The position numbers were made by a program, and so were the translations under genes. Below the pieces are notes generated by a model. The model ran no database searches and was not told the DNA's origin. It saw nothing but the letters and a program-made list of their open reading frames with translations. 64,000 nt of DNA from Nematostella vectensis (lineage: Eukaryota; Cnidaria; Anthozoa; Actiniaria; Edwardsiidae): NCBI RefSeq assembly GCF_932526225.1, contig NC_064046.1, positions 8,767,719 to 8,831,718 of the forward strand. Direction: 5' to 3'. Below are positions 24,156 through 34,873 of the stretch, piece after piece; the stretch's first letter is position 1; each line of letters opens with the position of its first letter.

Positions 24156-24418
24156 CTTGGACGTGGTTATCGTAAGGAGAATAGTACTTAACCACAGGTT
24201 ACCCACAGCACTTTGTCCGTGCAATCAGTTAAAAAACTTCGAAATTAAAAGAAAAGTAAAGCAAAAGACGCTGCACTTGAATATATAACTATTCATAATA
24301 ACGTGATTGATTGGAAAACAGTGAGGAATAAACAACAAAAAAATTCGAATACCGGGTTGCCTGTGTAGAGTCCAGTTCCCCACGGCTGTCAGTACCGTGT
24401 TGTTTTGCAAATTTCAAT
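24156..24418. promoter_or_regulatory. Shared divergent promoter of RPP40 and ATMIN
   Basis: The two ATGs are separated by 263 bp on opposite strands. RPP40 starts within a YY1-like AAGATGGCGGAC; ATMIN starts within CAATATGGCGACC, a looser match to the same motif. No TATA box stands out. Confidence 0.65.
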
Positions 24419-27400
24419 ATGGCGACCAGTATAGAAATTATTTGTCCTTCCATAGAAAGCCTGACAAGTATAGAAAAAGACATCCCGTGTCCTGTCCCTG
24501 GTTGTTCAAAAATCTTATGCAATAAGCCTTCTCTTCGTATGCACGTTATCAAGACTCATAAGATTGCGGATACAGATGAAGAAAATAGGTGTTTCGACAA
24601 GAGTTGCCATCAGAAAACTAAAGCTATAAAACATTTCTACTGCCCTGTGGAAGGGTGTTCGAGGGGTCCTGGCAAGAGGAAACCCTTCCCTAGACTGGGG
24701 CAGGTTAAGCAGGTGGGTAAATTTAAGAATTAACAGAACTGTTTTGTTCTGGTGTGAGGTACATAGCTGTCAACCCAACTTGGACAGAAATCTTGTGAAT
24801 CGGGTGAAATACAGTAACTTGTCATTGCTTCCGAGCAGCAGATTTGGTAGTTCCCTGTCTTTTCCTGTGGGGTCTCCGTCAGTTCTCCATGAGAACAAAG
24901 AAACTATCATCCCTGGATTCTACCTTTAGGGACACAGGTATCCCTCTACAGGGACACAGGTATCCCTCTACAGGGATACAGGTATCCCTCTACAGGGACA
25001 CAGGTATCCCTCTACAGGGACACAGGTATCCCTCTACAGGGATACAGGTATCCCTCTACAGGGACACAGGTATCCCTCTACAGGGACACAGGTATCCCTC
25101 TACAGGGACACAGGTATCCCTCTACAGGGACACAGGTATCCCTCTACAGGGACACAGGTATCCCTCTACAGGGACACAGGTATCCCTCTACAGGGACACA
25201 GGTATCCCTCTACAGGGACACAGGTATCCCTCTACAGGGACACAGGTATCCCTCTACAGGGACACAGGGATACAGCTGCCAAGTATGAAAACAGTTTTCC
25301 GGGTGTGGAGAGATATTGAGTTGGCCATCTCAGCTGGGGCTAAATCAAAAGCTCTGTGAGCGAACTTATATGCAAATTTATTTTCAGGGTACTGAACAAA
25401 GCATGAACACATCCAAGATGCAGAGAGTACATAAAAATGTCCTTATACCTTTTTTTTTTCGACATCATGACACACCAAGAACAGTATAATAAATTATTAT
25501 CATTATAAAAAAAATAATTAAAAAAAAACTGAAAAAAAGCACTACTACTGGGAATCAAACGCGGGTCATTGTGGTCGGAGACAAGTTTCCACACCGCTAG
25601 ACTAACGTGGCATTGCTGAGTCGTCTTGTAACTAAAATAATTTTTAATACTATTGGTATCGTACCGTTCGCAAAGTTTTTGATAGCATGCCAAATTTGAG
25701 CATATTCTTTCCGGAAACAAATTAAAATACCCGCAAAAATTGATCACGCTACTGTCATACAATGTGTTTTATGGATGTTAATATTCTAGAAAGGTGCAAA
25801 ATCGTTATTCGATAAAGAAGCAAGGGCCATGTGTTTGTAAGAGTTTTGTTTGATATTTAGTTTAGCTGATTGGGAAGAACTGTGAAAAATTAGTTTGTGG
25901 AAATCTATCCTCTTCTATTTTGTTCTTCTAACAGAGTCTTTTTTTTATTACCCTGCAAACAGAGACCCTGCTAACAGAGGCTTTTCCCTTGTGTTTCTTG
26001 GATTTAAAAGTCACAGTTTTGGCTAGTCGCTCTTTCAGCACAAACTCAAATAAAAAACGCGAAAACCCAGAGATGCTAATCGGCAAGTACTAAAACAAAA
26101 AGAATTAAAAGCTTTGCTAGCATTTTACTTGTTTTGTTTGCAAACTTACAGCTTGAATTGGGGTTAACCGTAGAAGACCGGTTGACGTCAGTGACGAATG
26201 CGCATGCGCACGCTAAACCCACATGGAAGACTTTTCTGAAAGAACTAGCTTATATATACTTTACGGTCATACTTAGGAAAGACCATAGCGTTTTCAGGCC
26301 AATAACCTAGGCTTTAAACGGAAGTTGAACACCATAAGTATATATATATGGTCTAAGGATTGCTGTGTTGCTAAAGCACAAAAGACCCGAAGATCGAGTG
26401 ACACAGAAGTCCCTCAAATAACTCGTAAATGCTTTGCAAGCATTCACGAGTAAAAAATGGTGACGATGATTAGTTGTGTTGTTCTAAAGCTTATGATTCA
26501 TCAATCTCATGAAAGATTTCAAGTACAAATGATAGACAAATTGATCCCTTAGTATTGAGTTAATTATCTCAGCAAGCATATGACATTTTTTTGTGAAACC
26601 TCCAGAACTGATACTCAGATGTTCACTAACAACATCATGATTTTTCAAGGGTGGTGGTGGTGGGGGGGGGGGGGGATGGAGTGTTCAGACATAGATATTG
26701 AAAAATAAGTTATAAAAATTCTATTTTCACAATAAAAATACACTGCTTCAGCCAAGGGGGTTATACATGTCCTTTTTATCCACCACTAGCTACATTACTT
26801 GGTGCTGTAGTATTTTCTCTCTAAGCAAAAGGAGGGGGGGACCACTGCTATCTGAGTTAAGGATTGTGGACATGGTCCTAAGGTCTTTGCCCATACTGTT
26901 TCTTTTTCTTTTTCTAGCATTACATGACGATACATGCTGACAAGAAGTTCACATGCACCAAATGCTCAAGAAGCTTTGGAATGAAAGATGCTTGTGAGCG
27001 ACATGAGGCAAAGTGTGGGCAGATCTTTCATTGTACCTGCACCTGCCCCTTTTCTACAAGGGAGGCGATGCTCATGCATGCGCAGCGCAATCAACATGAC
27101 CTGCCTGAGAATGACCCCCTGAGAGTCAAGAGGGAAAATGCAAGGTTAATGACAATCACTTTACCATATAGCCTCTGTGAAACAAATATCTAAATAACAT
27201 AGTGTAGTCATGAAAAGATCATAAGCCAGGGTAGAGCAGGAAACACACCCTATCAAGTTGAAAATATTAGACAACTTTGATATAGGGCAATTGGTGGATC
27301 TAGAGGTGGGCTAAGCAGGACCTGTTTCATGTTTTCAGTGATTTTGCTTAAACTAATGATTAAGAAGTATAAGAAAATCCACATAAGAACAATGAATCTT

Positions 27401-28908
27401 GCCCCCCCCCCTTTCTGAAAATCCTTGCTTTAGCCCCCCCTTTATTGGGTCTCCTGGGTCCACTCTTGAGGGTATCCCCCTTCCTCTCCTCTAACAAATG
27501 ACCTGTTGCATGCAACACAAATAAAAAGGCTTGTTGATATAGCAAAAATGGAAAGAGCTTTTTTTTATTTAAACTGAATTCAGACTATGTATTGTTATAG
27601 GAGAGCCGCTGATGTACACCCCTAACCCTAAGTGGCCTGTTGCATACAACACAAATAAAAAGAGCATTTCTTTATTCAAATTGAATCCAGACTATTTATT
27701 GTTCTAGAAGAGCTGCTGAGGCTGCAGTCAACATGCTAAAGACCCACCCAGGGGAAAAACTTAAGAACAAGAAAAGAAAGGCTGGGAACAACACAGAACA
27801 GGATGCGAATAAGAAATATTTTACAATACTCCCGAAACCAGTTGTGTTGCATAGCTCTGGTGTTTTATCACCGGAATTATGTACACAGAACACTGTATTT
27901 GTGGAACCTGTTGTTAAGTCTATTGCCAGAGATTCACAGACCCAGACTGATTTCCCATCTGTGTTCAAAAGAAAACAGAGGAAACCACGATTAAAAAGCA
28001 CCTCGAGCCAGACAGACTACCCCAAGGATTCAAATTCTTTTGATATGCAAACACAAGTCGTGACAAACATTGCAAACCTTGCTCAATCATCGGTTGGAAC
28101 TCAAGTTAACAACTCAGCTACATCTAATGTCTCCACAATGTTGGACTTTGCTTGTGGAACAGAGCCACAATTTTTCGAGCTGTGTACAGCAAACTCGCAA
28201 GCATCAATTGGAACTCAACTAGATGGTAATACATTCATGACAAGTTCAGAATTTGAAAAAGCCATTGCTTCTTTTAACAACAGCTCATTTCTACTAAGTT
28301 CCCAAACTCAAACCCATCTAAAAAGTGCCGATCTCCCAGATACCAACTCAAGGTTCCTAAGCAGTTCACAAACACAAACACATATGATAGAACAGGTTCC
28401 TTGTGAAGATAATGCTGCTCAAACCTTGATCTCAGTGCTAGACTTTGATCCTGGCTATTCCACAGACTGTGGCACTCAGACGCAAAGAATAATTGATGAG
28501 ATCCTAGAACAGACTTCTGATGTGGAGCTCACAGAATCACAAACCCAAACATGGCTAACTGGGTGGTTGACTGAAGGTGCAAACGATGTCCAGTCCAGTA
28601 CTAACTATTCAGAGAGGAATTCCTTAGATGACTTCGTTGACATCCACACTCAGACACCTATGATGGAACCTGGATTTCCTGGCTCCTCCTATGACGTCAG
28701 TTTGTCAAGTGCTGAGACACAAACCCTTCCTGAGCTGTTTGGGGATCATCCCTGGGGTGCGCTGTCAATCAACACCCAAACACAGATGACGCAGACAGGT
28801 TTCTTGGATGGAATAGGTGACAGTGGTTTACTCACGGACACCCACACACAGACCCTGTTCAGGGATAGTGCAGTATTGCCACTTTGTACTGTGCAAACAC
28901 AGACATAA
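24419..28908 (+). CDS. ATMIN: ATMIN/ASCIZ, zinc-finger transcription factor with dynein light-chain motifs
   Basis: ATMIN (ASCIZ) activates the dynein light chain gene DYNLL1, binds that light chain through TQT motifs as a feedback sensor, and interacts with ATM kinase. Three exons: 24419-24712, 26918-27144, 27708-28908, giving 573 residues (human 823). Exon 1 has CPVPGCSKILCNKPSLRMHV and FYCPVEGCSRGPG. Exon 2 completes the finger cluster with KFTCTKCSRSFGMKDACERH and FHCTCTCPFSTREAMLMH, in the same order as human. Exon 3 opens with a basic KNKKRKAG patch and then carries about ten TQT cores (for example SQTQTDF, SQTQTHL, CGTQTQR, SQTQTWL, HTQTPMM, VQTQT at the very end) spread over about 330 residues, with single TQ variants between. 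A possible AATAAA signal is at 29119-29124. Intron 1 contains a 22-bp satellite. Confidence 0.93.
24929..25272. repeat. 22-bp tandem array (about 15 copies) in ATMIN intron 1
   Basis: Units of 22 bp read GGGACACAGGTATCCCTCTA plus CA. Because GGGATAC and GTATCCC are complementary, each unit is partly palindromic. The long ORF across it (24844-25359) is a product of the repeat and not a gene. Each unit contains CACAG followed by GTATCC, a weak 5' splice-site match. Confidence 0.95.
25541..25612 (-). ncRNA. tRNA-like (SINE or tRNA pseudogene) sequence
   Basis: On the minus strand this 72-nt stretch carries an A-box-like TTAGTCTAGCGG and a B-box-like CGTTTGATTCCC at roughly tRNA spacing, followed at once by a run of seven T, a Pol III terminator. 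The acceptor and D stems do not pair well, so it is not a convincing functional tRNA. It lies in ATMIN intron 1, antisense. A tRNA-derived SINE head is the most likely origin. Confidence 0.4.
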
Positions 28909-30070
28909 TTGTAACAGGCCGGTGCAGAGTGTGTGTTTGTACCATTGGTTGCCAAAAAGTGGGAATTTCTCATTGAGTGATTGTCAAAAAAAAATTGATG
29001 TGGGGAAATAGACACTGTACTGTGGACTTCTGCTGTTAAACCCTTGGATGCACAGTGGATCAGATTCAGGAATATCAGATTCCATATCAACCAAATACTA
29101 TTTTATTTCAAAACCAAAAATAAATAGCTACTGTACACTTCTCTAAACTAAACACAAAATTACCTTATGCTTTTGGTCATATTAATTTAATTATAAAAAT
29201 ATTTATATCTTAGCCAAAATAATCTCAGAGAACAAGACACATTGATCAATAGCACCAAATACAGGAAAGAAAATTCTTCTGTCTACATTGCAACATTTAT
29301 ATGATATTGTGTTATCCATCCAAAATTTCCTAATAATTTTGTGTGTGTTCTGTATGGATACAAAAATATAATACACAATAATTAATTACAATTGTATTTC
29401 TCTATATTATAATTGCTATTTGCAAGCTATGCCAAACCATTTTTTTAAAAATATGTTCCAGTGATGATACATCAATATCACCTTTAAAGAAGATTAAAAT
29501 ATCAATGTGCCTTTAGCAATGCTGAAATAATACTTTTGTCAGTCATTACTAGGAGACTGCTAGGAGACAATTTGTCACTGGATTTTTAAAATAGCAACTT
29601 TAGGACCAGGAAACAATTGTATTTTGAAAACCTTTTAAAAACCCCAAACTCAAGCTGTTTGGTTTCTAGTAGTCTTCGGGTGAATTGCCAAATTGCCTCT
29701 TAGCTAAAAAAACTGTCATCAAATGAACAATGATGAGTTATATCATTAAGAACACACACAGAAAGGAAAGAAAACAAAATTACCCCCAGAAGAACTGTAA
29801 AAATAACAAGCTAGAGTCTTTATATGAAGAGAAAGGTTGCTTGCTGATTACTACAATGTGTATTTATGAGAGTACAGCTAATCTTTCTGTACTAACTGCT
29901 CAATATGAACTGCACATATACACCGTAGGTGTAACAAATTTGGCTGTATGTATGCTCTTTTTCCATTTTAATTAATCAAGTCTGCAAGATTTCAAACTTG
30001 GGTGGTAGGAATGTGATGCTGGCATTTCCTTGCTCTAGATTTGGGGGCGCTGTTCAAGTTTAAATACTCA
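28909..30070. other. Convergent intergenic region, ATMIN and the C16orf46-like gene
   Basis: AT-rich sequence containing the ATMIN 3' UTR with AATAAA at 29119-29124 and the 3' UTR of the minus-strand neighbour. I see no repeat structure and no convincing gene; the short ORF at 29730-29975 lacks any support. Confidence 0.5.
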
Positions 30071-31447
30071 TCAGGTATCACAGATCCCAGAGGCAGTCAC
30101 TTCCAGTTTTGTTCCAGACACAGATGGTAGTAGTGGCTCACTAATACTCAGCGGCTTCTCCTTAGTCTGTTCAAGTTTCTTACTTAATCTGTTGATAGCA
30201 TCCCCAATTATTGATGTCTTTGGGACAAGGTTGGCTGCTTCACTCAGTGTTAACTTCCTGGCTTTTGTCTTATGGCCTGGAAAAGACACAGGTTTGGCTG
30301 CTGTTGGTAATGTTCTATCTGGCAGGCGCGCATGGCTGATTCGATCAAAGCCAGCCATGGTTTGGACATAGGCTGGATAAGCAATGGTGTTCCGTGTTAT
30401 TGGTAACCAGTCGAGTTTTGGCTCGGCCTTATGAGTAGGTGATGATTTAGAGTCTTTCTTTGATTTACTTTCTTTACAACTGGAAGAAGAGGCGTCCGAT
30501 TTAGGAATGTGCTCTTTGGATTTGGATTGTTGCATAATTAATTTCCCGACGGTGAAGCTATCATCCGCTGCTCTTCTTTGAGTGGGCGTAATTTTCTGTA
30601 GTGGCTTTAGTTCTGTCCGACTGTTACTACCATTCAAGCTTTTGTTATCATCGCTTTTACATTCCTGCGTTCTATGTCGACACATATTGCACACCCCAGA
30701 GCAATGGGATAGTTCCGGTCTAGCGGACAAAGTATGGACAACCTTGATTTTATTGTCCTCTCTTTGGATTTGTGTAACCGAAGAAAACTCAAATTTACAA
30801 GGCACACGGTTGCCCGATCTCTGCCTAAACTCTTCTCGGACATCTAAGGTTTCCACCAAATGTTTATCAAAGGAAAGAGCGGGGTCCAGTAGCACGATTC
30901 CACCATTTGCCTCCTGGCATGTGATCATCCCGCCACTGTCCAACAGGATCGTTTGAGTAGCATTCGTTCTTCGGTCGGTTAGTATTCTTAGTTGTTGTAC
31001 GCTAGGTCTTTTAACGTATATGTACCGTTTTGGGTCCACAATATATCTCCAGCAAGGCACGTCGTATGATAACACACCAGTATTTTGAAATTTCGCTAAC
31101 GATGGCACTTTCACATGTCCGTGTTTCGAATTCGATTCGTTCAAAGTGTTCGAATTAGTAATTAGAGACGCAAGTTTCTTTACTTTAGCCAGTTGGGAAT
31201 CGTGTTCTAGAATCGGAGGACTGTTCCTTGGTTTGTCTTTTGTCTTTTTACGCTTTTCACTTGAAGACAAAAAGAATGCATTCGGTTCTGTGTTGCGCCA
31301 GCCGCGAGCGACCTCCTCCCAATTTGAGGTGACAACGAAACTCTCGAAGTCATCTTCCTTGAAGTCGTCACTGCACGAGAGAAGACTTTCGACGGCCGCT
31401 CGCTCGCGTAGTTTGTTATGAGCATCCGCAACTTGTATTCTGTCCAT
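30071..31447 (-). CDS. C16orf46-like uncharacterised protein
   Basis: This is a single-exon gene of 458 residues starting at the ATG at 31447 (MDRIQVADAHNKL). The frame is open a little further upstream but offers only TTG. The N-terminal motif FVVTSNWEEVARGWRNTEP resembles the human C16orf46 segment FIIGTGWEEAVQGW, and a cysteine cluster (CSGVCNMCRHRTQEC) lies near residue 260. The rest is low-similarity, basic and serine-rich, with a KSKEHIPKSDASSSSCKESK stretch. No function is known for the human protein. Position supports the call: human C16orf46 is next to ATMIN, which is next to CENPN, as here. A 9-codon upstream ORF precedes the start. The assignment rests on one motif plus gene order, so it needs a profile search. 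Confidence 0.6.
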   Translation of the reverse strand: MDRIQVADAHNKLRERAAVESLLSCSDDFKEDDFESFVVTSNWEEVARGWRNTEPNAFFLSSSEKRKKTKDKPRNSPPILEHDSQLAKVKKLASLITNSNTLNESNSKHGHVKVPSLAKFQNTGVLSYDVPCWRYIVDPKRYIYVKRPSVQQLRILTDRRTNATQTILLDSGGMITCQEANGGIVLLDPALSFDKHLVETLDVREEFRQRSGNRVPCKFEFSSVTQIQREDNKIKVVHTLSARPELSHCSGVCNMCRHRTQECKSDDNKSLNGSNSRTELKPLQKITPTQRRAADDSFTVGKLIMQQSKSKEHIPKSDASSSSCKESKSKKDSKSSPTHKAEPKLDWLPITRNTIAYPAYVQTMAGFDRISHARLPDRTLPTAAKPVSFPGHKTKARKLTLSEAANLVPKTSIIGDAINRLSKKLEQTKEKPLSISEPLLPSVSGTKLEVTASGICDT

Positions 31448-32860
31448 CCCTCCTCCTGATTCATTAGATTTGAGTTGGTTCAAGGTCGTTCATATTAAGT
31501 TTTAATGGCCGTATAATTTTGGTTTCGTGGCATCGTCGCTGTTTCTATTGATCAATTCTTCGTAATAGCTGGCCAATATCCGTTGCCAAGCAACGGCCAA
31601 GTGACCTCAACAAAGAGACGTAAATAAATACACGGACCAAAATAATGCTTTTGTGGGTATAAAACAATAATCTGTACTTGTATATGTCCCAAGGAAGAAA
31701 AAGAGTGCGTACATTCTCGTGTTAATATCGCCCCTCTCTTTTGAAAAAAACTTAGAAAGTCATTTGTACTAAAAAAAAATCAAATAAAGAAAAACCGGAG
31801 TGAAGTTAACGGGCAACTCAGTGAAGTTAGCGGACAACTTAAAAGAAAAATAACTTTTTCCACGAAACGTTGTTTCTTTCAACGAATTTGCTCATAAGAG
31901 AACGGAAGGCAAAAAAAGTGCAACATATATAATCATTCTAATGGCACATGGATAAAGGCACAAGTCTAGATAGCTGATGATATGCAAGTCATCCAAAAAA
32001 AAAAAACCTGTACACACCACCACCCCCAACAACAACTTTCCCTAAAACAACGAGACTTGTTTTATTCCGCATTTCCTTTTCAATTGTTGGGCGCACGAAA
32101 TTGCTGGACAAAATCGGCTAGATTCACTAAGGGTATGGTAATTATTTAACGGTGGGAGGGCTGCTATGTTTTCGGGGAGGGTTGAATTTTTTTAGGGCTG
32201 ATTTGGGGTAGGGCCTCATTTTTTTGAACAAGTATTCTGATCATTTCCGAGCCTCCTAATAGTCTGTAATTTCAAAATTAAATAAACTATGATGGGTCTC
32301 TTGCCTGCACTCTCGTGACTTCCGTTTGGTTGGCGCTACTATTTGTTTTATCTTTTGAATGTTAGGTTTTTCGAATTTTATGTTACCCCCCCCCCCCCCC
32401 TTCCAACTAATTTTTCAGGGTAAGAAGGAGGAAATGGAAATATTGGTAGTAAGTAAAGGAAATATATAAATTTATTGGTTGAAACAACCTATGTAACAAA
32501 AGTTATGGTACCAATAATAAAACATCTACATCATCTACATCTAGTATGGTCAAATATACAAATAAAAATTCTGGTGGGAAGAAATTCTAATGATGCACAC
32601 CCAAGCAGAATCGTTCTGTCACGCAGCCCAAGTGCATTTCGTGACATAGGTAAGAACGACTATATAGGCCATCATAGTCCATAACCTTGACATCAAAAGT
32701 TTGAGAAATTCTTTTATCATCCTTTATTAACACGGTTTTAGTATTAAAATGTTTATCCCATAAAAAAAAGTGATCACCTGTTACTGAACAGGAAACATAA
32801 CCTGTATATGTACAAATTTTAATAATTTGATAAACAGTTGAGGTTGTGTTCAATTAGAAA
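31448..32860. other. Intergenic, no gene seen
   Basis: This contains the 5' region of the C16orf46-like gene and then 1.2 kb of AT-rich sequence with short homopolymer runs (C run at about 32387-32400). ORFs at 32475-32684 and 32587-32853 are short, overlap on opposite strands and show no motif, so I do not call them. Confidence 0.5.
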
Positions 32861-32869
32861 CAGCAACCC

Positions 32870-34860
32870 TCGTCTTCCTTTCAATTAATAAATTTCTCAA
32901 GGGTCGTTTTTCTTTTTACTTTATTTCCCCCATCACGAGTTTCTCAAGATAAATGGCCTGGCTTTATTCCTCCCTTCCGGCCATTTTTTTCCGTTGGAGA
33001 ATCTATCCAGCCACTTTCTGTCCGTTTATCTGAACAGCTTCTTTTTATCTGTTCATCTGAATAGCTTCTTTTTATCTGTTCATCTGTCCGGCTTCTTTCT
33101 ATATGTTCATCTTCTCCGGCTTCTTTCTATCTGTTCATCTGTCGGCTTCTTTCTATCTGTTCATCTGTCCGGTTTCTTTCTATCTGTTAATCTGTCCGGG
33201 TTCTTTCTATCTGTGTATCTGTCCGGCTTCTTTCTATCTGTTCATCTGTCCGGCTTCTTTCCATCTGTTCATCTGTCCGGCTTCTTTCTATCTGTAAATT
33301 TGTCCGGCTTCTTTCTGTTCGTCCAGCTGTCCGGCTTCTTTCTGTTCGTCCAGCTGTCCGGCTTCTTTCTGTTCGCCCAGCTTCTTTCTGTTCATTTATC
33401 TGTATGGATTCTTTCTGTTCGTCCAACTGTCCGGCTTCTTTCTGTTTGTCCAGCTGTCCGGCTTCTTTCTGTTCGTCCCTCTGTCCGGCCTCTTTCTATT
33501 TGCTTATCTGTCTGGCTCCTTTCCGTTCGTCCAGCTGTCCGGCTTCTTTCTGTCCATTCATTTGTCCGACTCCTTTTTGTTCGTGCAGTTGTTTGGCTTC
33601 TTTCTGTTCGTACATCTGTCCAGTTTCTATCTATTCATTTATCTTTTCTGCTGAAGGGTTCGTTTTCTTTTCACTTCTTTTACCCCTTCATGAGTTTCTC
33701 AAGAGGTTGTTGATAAATGCGAGAGTCTCCTCAAATCTTTCGTCTGTTTCTAAAGCCTGATCACAGGCAAACCAGTCAAACCGGTTATCTGTAAGCCTTC
33801 ATTGTCGTTTTGACCGACTCTGCAAGTGTATAGTTTTTGTAGGCGAATAATTGAGTGAGCATATCGGTCTAGCTTTATTCCGTCTTTGCTTCTGACTGGT
33901 TTTATTCCGTTGGAGCATCTGTCCGGTTACTTTCTGTCTGTTCATCTGTCCGGCTTCTTTCTGTTTATTTATCTGTCCGGCTTTTTTCTGTTAACTTATC
34001 TGTCTGGCTTTTTTCTGTTCACTTATCTGTCTGGCTTCTTTCTGTTCATTTATCTGTCCGGCTTCTTTATGTTCATTTATCTGTCCGGCTTCTTTCTGTT
34101 CATTCATCTGTCTGGCTTCTTTCTGTTCATGCATTTGTTTTGTTCTTTTCTGTTCGTCAATCTGTCTGATTATTTTCTGTTGGGTAATCTGTCCGTCTTC
34201 TTTCTGTTCAACTATCTGTCCAGGTTCTTTTTGTTCGTCAATTTGCCCGGCTTCTTTCTGTCTGCTCATCTGTCTGACTTCTTTCTCTTCGTTCATCTGT
34301 CCAGGTTCTTTCTCTTCATCCATCTGTCCGGGTTCTATATGTCCGTTTTCTTTCTGTCTGTTCATCTCTCCTGCTTCTTTTAGTTCATCCAGCTGTCCAT
34401 CTTCTTTCGGTTTGTCCATCCGTCCATCTTCTTTCCGTCCGCTCATCTTTCTGACTTCTTGCACTTTGTCCATCTGTCCGTCTTCTTTCTGTCCGTCCAT
34501 CTGTCCGGCTTCTTTCTGTTCGTCCAGCTGTCTGGCTTCTTTCTGTTCGCCCAGCTTCTTTCTGTTCATTTATCTGTATGGCCTCTTTCTGTTCGTCCAA
34601 CTGTCCGGCTTCTTTCTGTTTGTCCAGCTGTCCGGCTTCTTTCTGTTTGTCCCTCTGTCCGGCCTTTTTCTATATGCTTATCTGTCTGGCTCCTTTCCGT
34701 TCGTCCAGCTGTCCGGCTTCTTTCTGTCCATTCATTTGTCCGATTTCTTTTTGTCCGTGCAGTTGTTTGGCTTCTTTCTGTTCGTACATCTGTCCAGTTT
34801 CTATCTATTCATTTATCTTTTCTGCTGAAGGGTTCGTTTTCTTTTCACTTCTTTTACCCC
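32870..34860. repeat. Tandem copies of the DCLRE1B 3' end and its 27-bp repeat tract
   Basis: Downstream of the DCLRE1B stop, 27-bp units (CTTCTTTCTGTTCATTTATC plus TGTCCGG) continue. Read on the minus strand they encode nine-residue KEAGQINEQ-like repeats, so several frames stay open (33187-33426, 33991-34569). The segment 33371-33940 matches 34545-35114 at a constant offset of 1174 bp with few mismatches and no indel seen. It includes a second copy of the DCLRE1B C-terminus (about 33690-33830). An older third copy lacking much of that terminus is visible at about 32870-33000. Confidence 0.85.
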
Positions 34861-34873
34861 TTCATGAGTTTCT

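Noticed and set aside
24844-25359. 171-codon ORF with STGTQVSLYRDTGIPLQGH repeats
   Set aside because: It is read through the 22-bp satellite of ATMIN intron 1. The flanks show no gene signal.
26660-26676. G-rich runs (also 48890-48900 and C runs at 15147, 21047, 49295, 57183, 58364) as G-quadruplex regulators
   Set aside because: Most are single homopolymer runs, often inside small transposon-like elements. I see no placement suggesting regulation.
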